From assembly GCA_017612495.1 (NCBI GenBank), contig JAGAFQ010000051.1, positions 1-9,914 on the forward strand: a DNA stretch of 9,914 bases, read 5' to 3'. A model generated the notes under the pieces. It did no database searches, had not been told where the DNA came from, and saw only the letters and a program-made list of their open reading frames with translations. Position numbers and translations under genes: made by a program. How positions within the stretch are numbered: position 1 is the stretch's first letter; every line of letters begins with the position of its first letter. This DNA comes from Clostridia bacterium. Its GTDB lineage: Bacteria; Bacillota; Clostridia; Oscillospirales; CAG-272. This document shows positions 1 to 5,405 of the stretch, in pieces.

Positions 1-67
1 AAAAAAGATATTCCTCGAGCGCGAGATTTATATGGGGGTCGGTCTGCGGTGATATTAAATATTTCAC
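1..67 (-). CDS. lplA: Lipoate--protein ligase, N-terminal fragment (runs off left edge)
   Basis: Only the first 22 codons are inside the window; the gene reads leftwards off the edge. The visible peptide contains DPHINLALEEYL, which matches the start of the lipoate-protein ligase A family (typically D-P-x-x-N-L-A-x-E-E-x-L near residue 10). These enzymes activate lipoate with ATP and attach it to a lysine of lipoyl domains such as the GcvH protein or 2-oxoacid dehydrogenase E2 subunits, in the cytoplasm. The start is GTG at 67-65, six bases after a perfect GGAGGT (79-74 on the minus strand). No in-frame ATG is available: the frame upstream reaches a TGA at 91-89, and the two ATGs just before the GTG are out of frame and stop at once. 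The gene is divergent from pyrH and has its own promoter. The family call rests on a short motif, and a related biotin/lipoate ligase-fold protein such as an octanoyltransferase remains possible. Confidence 0.75.
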   Translation of the reverse strand, partial: MKYLISPQTDPHINLALEEYLF

Positions 68-73
68 ATCATC

Positions 74-79
74 ACCTCC
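74..79 (-). promoter_or_regulatory. Ribosome binding site of the lipoate ligase gene
   Basis: The minus strand reads GGAGGT here, six bases before the GTG at 67-65. It decides the start, because the two nearby ATGs sit only one and four bases after it and open onto an immediate TGA in another frame. Confidence 0.85.
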
Positions 80-93
80 GTTTACATCTCATT

Positions 94-122
94 ATTGTAC
101 TACTTTTTGTTTGATGTGTCTA
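94..122 (-). promoter_or_regulatory. Sigma-A-type promoter for the lipoate ligase gene
   Basis: On the minus strand, TAGACA (122-117; 5 of 6 match to TTGACA) is separated by exactly 17 bases from TACAAT (99-94; 5 of 6 match to TATAAT). Transcription would start near 87, giving a leader of about 20 bases before the GTG. That is too short for a riboswitch. The prediction is from sequence only. Confidence 0.7.
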
Positions 123-152
123 TACTTTTCGGGAATTTAACAAGACTTCGGC

Positions 153-169
153 AATATTATAATAATATT
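153..169. repeat. AT-only palindrome in the divergent intergenic region
   Basis: AATATTAT and ATAATATT form perfect 8-base arms around a single central A. It lies just upstream of the pyrH promoter and abuts the next palindrome (169-190), sharing one base. It could be an operator half, an UP-like AT element for RNA polymerase, or chance in AT-rich DNA. A TATAAT string occurs inside it (158-163) but has no suitable -35 hexamer. Confidence 0.45.
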
Positions 170-190
170 TTGTAAATAAGTGTTTACAAA
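169..190. promoter_or_regulatory. Operator-like inverted repeat overlapping the pyrH -35 box
   Basis: TTTGTAAA (169-176) and TTTACAAA (183-190) are perfect 8-base inverted arms around a 6-base spacer. The right arm contains the whole -35 hexamer of the pyrH promoter (183-188), so a dimeric protein bound here would block RNA polymerase. The spacing does not fit the Rex site (TTGT and ACAA two bases closer) or a catabolite-response element. The bound regulator, if any, is unknown. Confidence 0.5.
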
Positions 191-211
191 GAGCGAGTTT
201 TAAGGTACAAT
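183..211 (+). promoter_or_regulatory. Sigma-A-type promoter for the pyrH operon
   Basis: TTTACA (183-188; 5 of 6 match to TTGACA), a 17-base spacer, then TACAAT (206-211; 5 of 6 match to TATAAT). The expected transcription start is near 217-218, leaving a leader of only about 23 bases before the pyrH ATG. This makes pyrH the first gene of its transcription unit, not a distal gene of an rpsB-tsf operon. Confidence 0.75.
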
Positions 212-227
212 AAATTGGAAATAACCC

Positions 228-234
228 GGAGGTG
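228..234 (+). promoter_or_regulatory. Ribosome binding site of pyrH
   Basis: GGAGGTG stands six bases before ATG 241. It decides the start: the alternative in-frame GTG at 232 lies inside this sequence and cannot be the initiation codon. Confidence 0.9.
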
Positions 235-240
235 AAAATT

Positions 241-963
241 ATGGGAACAACACTTAAATACAAACGCATATTGCTCAAACTTTCCGGTGAAGCTTTGGCT
301 AACGGCAAAGAAAAGGGTATTTTGGATTATGACTTTATACGCACTATCTGCTCACAAGTCAAAGAATGTGTCAATATGGGCATTCAGGTCAGCATCGTTG
401 TCGGCGCCGGCAACATCTGGCGCGGCAGAATGGGCGAAAAGATGGATAGAACGAGAGCAGATCACATGGGTATGCTCGCCACGACGATAAACTCTTTGGC
501 ATTGCAGGATGCTTTTGAACAGCTCGGTGTAGATTGCCGTGTCTTGACTGCCGTCGAGATGAAACAGTTCGCCGAGCCGTATATACGCAATAAGGCGGTC
601 AGCCACCTCAATAAGGGCAGAGTCGTCATTTTCGGCTGCGGAATCGGCTCTCCGTTCTTCTCGACCGATACGGCGGCGGTGCTGCGTGCCGCCGAGATAG
701 GCGCCGACATCGTTTTGATGGCCAAAAACATCGACGGCGTTTATACCGCCGATCCCAAGACCGATCCCACCGCAACGAAGATCGAGCATATCGACTATCT
801 CGAGATATTGAAAGACGGTCTTCACGCGATCGATACGACTGCTACAAGCTTTTCTATGGAAAACCGCATACCGATCTTGGTATTCGGGCTTGACGATCCC
901 AAAAATATCGTAAGAGCCGCTTCGGGCGAAAAAATAGGTACATTTATCGGAGGTAACAACTAA
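241..963 (+). CDS. pyrH: UMP kinase (uridylate kinase)
   Basis: The protein has 240 residues, the normal family length. It phosphorylates UMP to UDP with ATP in the cytoplasm, the entry to all UTP and CTP; bacterial enzymes are hexamers of the amino-acid-kinase fold, usually activated by GTP and inhibited by UTP. Visible motifs in order are KLSGEAL (13-19, phosphate-binding lysine), GAGNIWRG (55-62, nucleotide loop), DHMGMLAT (74-81, UMP-binding aspartate), FFSTDTAA (139-146, with the conserved Asp143) and DGVYTADP (165-172, ATP site). Residues 132-138 read GCGIGSP where most homologues have GGTGNP-like sequence, so the usual Thr and Asn become Ile135 and Ser137. The ATG follows GGAGGTG by six bases. 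The gene is first in its operon, and its TAA overlaps the frr ATG by one base, so translation of the two is probably coupled. Confidence 0.97.
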   Translation: MGTTLKYKRILLKLSGEALANGKEKGILDYDFIRTICSQVKECVNMGIQVSIVVGAGNIWRGRMGEKMDRTRADHMGMLATTINSLALQDAFEQLGVDCRVLTAVEMKQFAEPYIRNKAVSHLNKGRVVIFGCGIGSPFFSTDTAAVLRAAEIGADIVLMAKNIDGVYTADPKTDPTATKIEHIDYLEILKDGLHAIDTTATSFSMENRIPILVFGLDDPKNIVRAASGEKIGTFIGGNN

Positions 964-1517
964 TGAAACTCGAACTCAAAGAATTTGAAACCAAAATGTC
1001 AAAGACCGTCAGCGTATATGAAGAAGAACTTCAAACCGTACGTTGCGGAAGAGCGAATCCCGCAGTTCTCAACAAGATACTTGTTGACTATTACGGAACC
1101 CCCACTCAAATAAGTCAGATGGCTGAGATCAAATCACCCGATCCGAGAACTTTGGTTATCTCTCCCTGGGATGCCACCACGCTCAAATCCATTGACCGCG
1201 CGATCTCGGCAAGCGATATCGGAATTCAGCCGCAGAATGACGGCAAGGTCATCCGCCTTTCTTTCCCGCAGCCGACCGAGGAGCGCCGCAAGGAACTGAC
1301 AAAGAAGGTCGCAAAAATGGGTGAGGAAGCAAAGATAAGTATCAGAAATATCCGCCGCGACGCCAATGACAAAGCGAAAGATATGAAGAAGAATTCCGAG
1401 ATGACCGAAAACGAACAGAAAATTTCCGAAAAAGAGGTCCAGGATCTCACCGACAAATATATTAAGGCCGTTGACGACGCTATCGCGAAAAAGAACAAGG
1501 AAATAATGGAAATCTAA
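963..1517 (+). CDS. frr: Ribosome recycling factor
   Basis: The protein has 184 residues, one short of the E. coli factor. With EF-G it splits the post-termination ribosome into subunits so they can start again, and it is essential in most bacteria. The tRNA-shaped two-domain architecture can be followed: a long charged helix at the N-terminus with RCGRANP (27-33), a beta-rich middle domain with SPDPRTLVISPWD (58-70) and IGIQPQNDGKVIRLSFP (86-102), then C-terminal helices carrying IRNIRRDAND (127-136). The arginines in that last stretch match those that contact 23S rRNA in known factors. The ATG overlaps the pyrH stop in TAATG, with GGAGG at 949-953 inside the last pyrH codons. A terminator-like hairpin follows about 30 bases after the stop. 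The pyrH-frr pairing is nearly universal in bacteria. Confidence 0.97.
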   Translation: MKLELKEFETKMSKTVSVYEEELQTVRCGRANPAVLNKILVDYYGTPTQISQMAEIKSPDPRTLVISPWDATTLKSIDRAISASDIGIQPQNDGKVIRLSFPQPTEERRKELTKKVAKMGEEAKISIRNIRRDANDKAKDMKKNSEMTENEQKISEKEVQDLTDKYIKAVDDAIAKKNKEIMEI

Positions 1518-1546
1518 CCTAACTCTTATTTTCGCAAACGAGCAAT

Positions 1547-1578
1547 GCGGGAGCGAACTTATCGCCCCCGTCTTTTTT
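1547..1578 (+). terminator. Terminator-like hairpin with T-run between frr and uppS
   Basis: Positions 1547-1556 (GCGGGAGCGA) pair with 1562-1571 (TCGCCCCCGT) around a five-base loop. There are eight Watson-Crick pairs, one A-C mismatch and a terminal G-T pair. TCTTTTTT follows immediately to 1578, and the uppS ribosome binding site starts at 1579. The shape is that of a factor-independent terminator. The seven downstream genes appear to depend on read-through, since I see no convincing promoter between it and uppS, so partial termination (attenuation) is more likely than a full stop. Confidence 0.7.
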
Positions 1579-1588
1579 AGGAGGATCT

Positions 1589-2308
1589 ATGTCAGAAAAC
1601 AAACCGCCGCGCCATATAGCCTTTATTATGGACGGCAACGGCAGATGGGCAAAAATGCGCAATATGCCGCGTGAAAACGGACACAAAGAGGGCGCGAAAA
1701 CTTTCAGAAAAGTCGTCGATATGTGTAAAGATCGCGGCATCGATGCAATAACATTTTATGCTTTTTCAAGCGAAAATTGGAAAAGACCGAAACACGAAGT
1801 TGATGCGATAATGCTCTTGTTCCGCGATTACCTTATCGATGCGCTTGACGAAATAGTCAAAAACGACGTGCGCATAGTTTTTCTCGGCGACCGCACGCCG
1901 CTTGCTCAAAAGCTCATCACGCTGATGGATGAGGTCGAGCAAAAATCAAAGAACAATAAGCTTCTTTTGAACATCGCCATAAACTACGGCGGCAAGCAGG
2001 AAATAGTCACGGCTGTCAATAAAGCTCTTAAAGAGGGCAAAACCGAAATCACCGAAGAGGATATACAAAATAACCTCTATACCGTTTTGAGCGGAGATCC
2101 CGATTTGATCGTCAGAACGGGCGGGGAAATACGAATTTCAAATTATCTTATTTGGCAAAGTGCATATTCCGAATTCTATTTTACCGATGTGCTTTGGCCA
2201 GATTTTGATGAAAAAGAACTTGATAAGGCGATCGGTGCATATATGTCGCGTCAGCGCCGTTTCGGCGGCTTGGCGGAGTCAGGAGATCTCGGAGGTGAAA
2301 AATTATGA
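1589..2308 (+). CDS. uppS: Undecaprenyl diphosphate synthase (cis-prenyltransferase)
   Basis: The protein has 239 residues, typical for the family. It condenses eight isopentenyl diphosphates onto farnesyl diphosphate in cis to give C55-PP, which after dephosphorylation carries peptidoglycan and teichoic acid units across the membrane. Visible motifs are IAFIMDGNGRWA (10-21; Asp15 is the magnesium and diphosphate-binding aspartate), FYAFSSENWKRP (56-67), NYGGKQEI (132-139), DLIVRTGGEIRISNYLIWQ (172-190; Arg176, Arg182 and Ser184 bind the isopentenyl diphosphate group) and AYSEF (192-196, catalytic-site glutamate). A shorter-chain cis-prenyltransferase cannot be ruled out from motifs, but operon position and length favour the C55 enzyme. 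AGGAGG at 1579-1584 lies four bases before the ATG, directly after the T-run of the upstream hairpin. The last bases overlap the cdsA start (ATGA). Confidence 0.95.
   Translation: MSENKPPRHIAFIMDGNGRWAKMRNMPRENGHKEGAKTFRKVVDMCKDRGIDAITFYAFSSENWKRPKHEVDAIMLLFRDYLIDALDEIVKNDVRIVFLGDRTPLAQKLITLMDEVEQKSKNNKLLLNIAINYGGKQEIVTAVNKALKEGKTEITEEDIQNNLYTVLSGDPDLIVRTGGEIRISNYLIWQSAYSEFYFTDVLWPDFDEKELDKAIGAYMSRQRRFGGLAESGDLGGEKL
2291..2295 (+). promoter_or_regulatory. Ribosome binding site of cdsA inside uppS
   Basis: GGAGG in the last uppS codons is followed by TGAAAAATT and the cdsA ATG at 2305. The stretch is almost identical to the one before pyrH (228-243), differing by one extra A. Confidence 0.85.
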
Positions 2309-3144
2309 AAGTCAGAATTTTGACGGGCATTTTGATAGCCTTCGTCATCGCCATTATGTTTTTGACGGCTGATACCGTATTCTTCAATATCATCTTTGCC
2401 GTTTTGGCGGCTCTTGCGGTCTTTGAAATGTCAAAGTGCGTCGGCACCGAGCACAAGCTCGTTTTGACTTTGCCTGCATACATAATTTCAGTCGGATTCC
2501 CAATTCTTGCGCATTTTGTCAAGATGTCTTCGCTGCCGATATTTTTTGCGGCACTATACGTATATCTTTTATATCTTCTGACCGTATCGACTTTTTCACA
2601 CGGAAAGTATGAACTTTCGTCGGTCGGAATGTTGTATTTTACCGAGATATATATTTTGATCGGTGTTTTATCGCTGATGATGCTGAAATATTTGTCAGGC
2701 GGAAAGTATCTGTTTGCTATGACGATATTGGTTCCCGTCGTAACCGACGTTATGGCATATTTTGTCGGCGTCACGTTCGGCAAGCATAAACTCATACCCG
2801 ACGTCAGCCCCAAAAAGACCGTTGAAGGCTCTGTCGGCGGCACCGTCTTCGGTGTAGCTATATTCTCCGTAGGCGGTTTATTTATCAACAGATTCATACC
2901 CACGGTGAATATCGAACTGTCTGCGCTTGTGCTGATCGGACTTATCATTTCGATAATAAGTCAGATAGGCGATCTTGTCGCATCGCATATAAAGCGCCAT
3001 TTCGGCATCAAGGATTACGGCTTTATCCTGCCGGGGCACGGCGGAGTCGTTGACCGTCTTGATTCGGTCATAGCCGTTGCGCCTCTCGTCTTCTTTTTGT
3101 GCTATGCACTGACGTTTTTCGGCACGATTTTTGCCGAGATCTGA
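2305..3144 (+). CDS. cdsA: Phosphatidate cytidylyltransferase (CDP-diacylglycerol synthase)
   Basis: This is a 279-residue integral membrane protein. It converts phosphatidate plus CTP to CDP-diacylglycerol and pyrophosphate, the branch point to all major phospholipids. Most of the chain is hydrophobic, with about eight membrane segments, the first at residues 5-21 and the last at about 256-276. The C-terminal half carries the family signature: VVTDVMAYFVG (145-155), SPKKTVEGSVGG (168-179), SQIGDLVASHIKR (219-231) and GIKDYGFILPGHGGVVDRLDS (234-254), with the aspartates that bind the metal pair and CTP. The ATG overlaps the uppS stop in ATGA, so the ribosome that finishes uppS can restart here. 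The next gene, dxr, begins 20 bases after the TGA. uppS followed by cdsA is a widely conserved pair that joins wall-carrier and phospholipid synthesis. Confidence 0.95.
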   Translation: MKVRILTGILIAFVIAIMFLTADTVFFNIIFAVLAALAVFEMSKCVGTEHKLVLTLPAYIISVGFPILAHFVKMSSLPIFFAALYVYLLYLLTVSTFSHGKYELSSVGMLYFTEIYILIGVLSLMMLKYLSGGKYLFAMTILVPVVTDVMAYFVGVTFGKHKLIPDVSPKKTVEGSVGGTVFGVAIFSVGGLFINRFIPTVNIELSALVLIGLIISIISQIGDLVASHIKRHFGIKDYGFILPGHGGVVDRLDSVIAVAPLVFFLCYALTFFGTIFAEI

Positions 3145-3164
3145 ATTTGTTTTGGGAGATAATT

Positions 3165-4343
3165 ATGCCAGCGATCGAAAATTTGCAAAAATCTTCAATA
3201 GCCGTTTTCGGCTCAACGGGTTCGATAGGCACGCAAGCGCTTGACGTTGCGAGATTTCACAAGATCCCCGTTGACACCATCTGCGCCGCACGTTCGGTCA
3301 AAATACTCGAAAATCAAATAAGAGAGTTCAAGCCGAGAGTTTGCGCCGTCTTTGACGAATCGGCGGCAAAGGAACTGAAAACGCTCGTTGCCGATACCGA
3401 AACGAAAATAGTATCGGGCAAAGAGGGCGTATGCCTTGCCGCTTCTGAAACCAAGGCAGATATCTTTTTGAATGCCGTAATGGGCATGGCGGGCCTTGAA
3501 CCGACGCTTTGCGCTATCAAGTCAAAAAAGACGGTAGCACTTGCAAATAAAGAAACGCTTGTAGCCGCAGGCAAGATAGTTACTGCCGAGGCGAAGAAGA
3601 ACCGCGTTTCGATAATACCCGTTGACAGCGAGCATTGCGCCATTCACCAGTGCCTTTGCAACGGCAGAAAGAGCGAGGTAAAAAAGCTCATTCTGACTTG
3701 CTCCGGCGGCTCGTATTTCGGAAAAATAAGAGAAGATCTCGAAAACATCACTCCCACCGAAGCCGTTGTGCATCCCAAATGGAATATGGGCAGAAAAATA
3801 TCGGTAGACAGCTCGTCTCTTATGAATAAAGGTCTTGAGATACTTGAGGCCGCATGGCTTTTTGATATGGATATCGATAATATCGACGTAGTTATACACC
3901 GTGAGAGTATAATACACTCGATGGTCGAATATAATGACAACGCCGTTATTGCGCAGATGAGCGTACCGGATATGCATTTCTGTATACAATATGCTTTGAC
4001 CTATCCCGAAAGATATCCGGGAATAACCGAAGAACTTGATTTTTCAAAGGTCGCGAATTTGAGCTTTTACAAACCCGATACAAAGACTTTCAAGCTTCTC
4101 GATTTGGCAAGATATGCCGGCAAATGCGGAGGTGTAATACCGACCGTTATGAATGCCGCGAATGAAGCCGCAGTCTCACTTTTTCTGGATAATAAGATCC
4201 GTTTTCTCGACATATTCGACAGCGTTTGCGATATCACGATGAATTACAAAAACATCGATTTGTCAAAGGAACTGACAATGAGCGATATCCTTTTTGCCGA
4301 TTTCGAAGCGAGAAGACTTATTTTCGAGCATTTTTCAAAGTAA
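3165..4343 (+). CDS. dxr: 1-deoxy-D-xylulose 5-phosphate reductoisomerase
   Basis: The protein has 392 residues. It rearranges and reduces 1-deoxyxylulose 5-phosphate to 2-C-methylerythritol 4-phosphate with NADPH and a divalent metal; this is the first committed MEP step and the target of fosmidomycin. Motifs in order are AVFGSTGSIGTQALDV (13-28, NADPH fold), ALANKETLVAAG (125-136), PVDSEHCAI (152-160; Asp154 and Glu156 bind metal), TCSGGS (178-183), HPKWNMGRKISVDSSSLMNKGLE (starting at 203; Trp206 is the flap tryptophan, Asn221, Lys222 and Glu225 are in the active site) and HRESIIHSMVEY (245-256). I chose ATG 3165 because GGGAG (3154-3158) precedes it by six bases and the NADPH motif falls at its usual place. 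A longer reading from 3099 would overlap cdsA and add unrelated residues. The gene works in the same pathway as ispG two genes downstream. Confidence 0.96.
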   Translation: MPAIENLQKSSIAVFGSTGSIGTQALDVARFHKIPVDTICAARSVKILENQIREFKPRVCAVFDESAAKELKTLVADTETKIVSGKEGVCLAASETKADIFLNAVMGMAGLEPTLCAIKSKKTVALANKETLVAAGKIVTAEAKKNRVSIIPVDSEHCAIHQCLCNGRKSEVKKLILTCSGGSYFGKIREDLENITPTEAVVHPKWNMGRKISVDSSSLMNKGLEILEAAWLFDMDIDNIDVVIHRESIIHSMVEYNDNAVIAQMSVPDMHFCIQYALTYPERYPGITEELDFSKVANLSFYKPDTKTFKLLDLARYAGKCGGVIPTVMNAANEAAVSLFLDNKIRFLDIFDSVCDITMNYKNIDLSKELTMSDILFADFEARRLIFEHFSK

Positions 4344-4357
4344 CACAGGAGAGATTT

Positions 4358-5389
4358 ATGCCCATTCTTTATATTCTTTTGGCCCTTGCGGCATTTTGCA
4401 TACTGATTTTGATCCACGAGGCGGGTCACTTTGTCGCCGCGCGGATCTTCGGTGTCACCGTTTTGGAATTTTCAATAGGCATGGGACCGAAGCTTTTTTC
4501 TCATACCTCGAAAAGATCCGGCACAATGTATGCCGTGCGGCTTTTGCCGATAGGCGGATACGTCAGAATGGCGGGGGAAGATGAAGAAAGCGACGACCCG
4601 AACGCATTTAACAACAAAGCCGTTTGGAAACGTATGATCATAACCGCCGCAGGCGCTTTTATGAACATCGTTTTCGGAATAATCGTTATGACTTTTATCG
4701 TTATATCGAGCAAAGGCCTTGCTTCAAACGTGATATATTCGTTTGACGAAAATGCCGTGTCGCAGTCAACGGGTCTTATGGTCAACGACCGTATCCTTAA
4801 ATTTGACGGCAGAAAGATACACACGGGCTACGATCTTTCCTATGCCGTGACGCACGACGGCACAAAACCCGTTTCCGTTTTGGTTTTGAGAAACGGCAAT
4901 ACAGTTTTGCTGAAAAACGTGACTTTCGGCATACAGACAGAAAAGGGCGTTGCTTTCGGCTTGCCCGATTTTATCGTATATGCCGAAGAGAAAAACGTCC
5001 CGAACGTTATAAAACACGCATTTTACAGATCATGCAATTCGATCACGATGATATGGGAATCACTGATCGATTTGATAACCGGCAGATACGGCATTGAAGC
5101 CATGAGCGGTCCTGTCGGTGTTACCGAGGCTATCAGCACCGCCGCAAAATCCGGCTCAACGCAGTTTTTGAATTTGCTCGTGCTTATCTCGATGAATCTC
5201 GGGATATTCAATCTATTGCCGCTTCCGGCGCTTGACGGCGGCAGACTGTTTTTTATGCTGATCGAGCTTATATTCCGAAAGCCCATAGATAAAAACATCG
5301 AGGGATATATTCATTTTGCCGGCATAGTGATTTTGCTTGCGTTTATGGCTTTGATCTCGTTTAAGGATATCGTCAATATTTTCAGATGA
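4358..5389 (+). CDS. rseP: RIP (site-2) intramembrane zinc metalloprotease RseP/RasP
   Basis: The protein has 343 residues, short as in Gram-positive members with a single PDZ domain. It cleaves membrane-spanning segments of substrates such as anti-sigma factors, after a first cut outside the membrane. The first membrane helix (about 3-26) contains the zinc motif HEAGH (20-24). The conserved RLLPIGGYVRMAGEDEE (61-77) follows, then a second helix (about 92-117), a PDZ domain (about 120-195), AMSGPVGVTEA (248-258) and a third region with NLLPLPALDGGRL (285-297), whose aspartate (Asp293) is the third zinc ligand; a last helix ends the protein (about 318-335). ATG 4358 follows AGGAGAG (4347-4353) by four bases. 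An upstream in-frame start at 4226 would lie inside dxr and is rejected. ispG starts 16 bases after the stop. The substrate in this organism is not visible here. Confidence 0.95.
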   Translation: MPILYILLALAAFCILILIHEAGHFVAARIFGVTVLEFSIGMGPKLFSHTSKRSGTMYAVRLLPIGGYVRMAGEDEESDDPNAFNNKAVWKRMIITAAGAFMNIVFGIIVMTFIVISSKGLASNVIYSFDENAVSQSTGLMVNDRILKFDGRKIHTGYDLSYAVTHDGTKPVSVLVLRNGNTVLLKNVTFGIQTEKGVAFGLPDFIVYAEEKNVPNVIKHAFYRSCNSITMIWESLIDLITGRYGIEAMSGPVGVTEAISTAAKSGSTQFLNLLVLISMNLGIFNLLPLPALDGGRLFFMLIELIFRKPIDKNIEGYIHFAGIVILLAFMALISFKDIVNIFR

Positions 5390-5405
5390 CGGGTATGGGT
5401 GATTT

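Noticed and set aside
158..163. TATAAT as a second -10 box for pyrH
   Set aside because: The best upstream hexamer, TTAACA at 137-142, is only 15 bases away; the promoter at 183-211 is a much better match.
169..190. Rex (redox) operator reading of the inverted repeat
   Set aside because: Rex sites have TTGT and ACAA ends over 18 bases; here the same ends span 20 bases with a six-base spacer, so the half-site geometry does not fit.
232..240. In-frame GTG at 232 as the pyrH start
   Set aside because: The GTG is part of the GGAGGTG ribosome binding site itself; ATG 241 is at the correct distance.
212..240. Riboswitch or leader RNA before pyrH
   Set aside because: The predicted leader is only about 23 bases, too short for a structured regulatory RNA.
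120..308. Small minus-strand open frame across the intergenic region and the start of pyrH
   Set aside because: It starts inside pyrH on the opposite strand, crosses both promoters and palindromes, and shows no ribosome binding site or recognisable protein feature.
2181..2948. 255-codon open frame on the minus strand opposite cdsA and the end of uppS
   Set aside because: It lies wholly antisense to two genes with clear family motifs, its protein resembles nothing I recognise, and such frames arise from the codon bias of the sense strand. The same applies to the shorter antisense frames at 352-825, 3522-3989 and 7773-8258.
3099..3164. Longer N-terminus for dxr from 3099
   Set aside because: It would overlap cdsA, has no ribosome binding site, and adds residues before a normally placed NADPH motif.
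4226..4357. Longer N-terminus for rseP from 4226
   Set aside because: It lies inside the dxr coding region, while ATG 4358 has AGGAGAG just upstream and puts HEAGH in the first membrane helix as expected.
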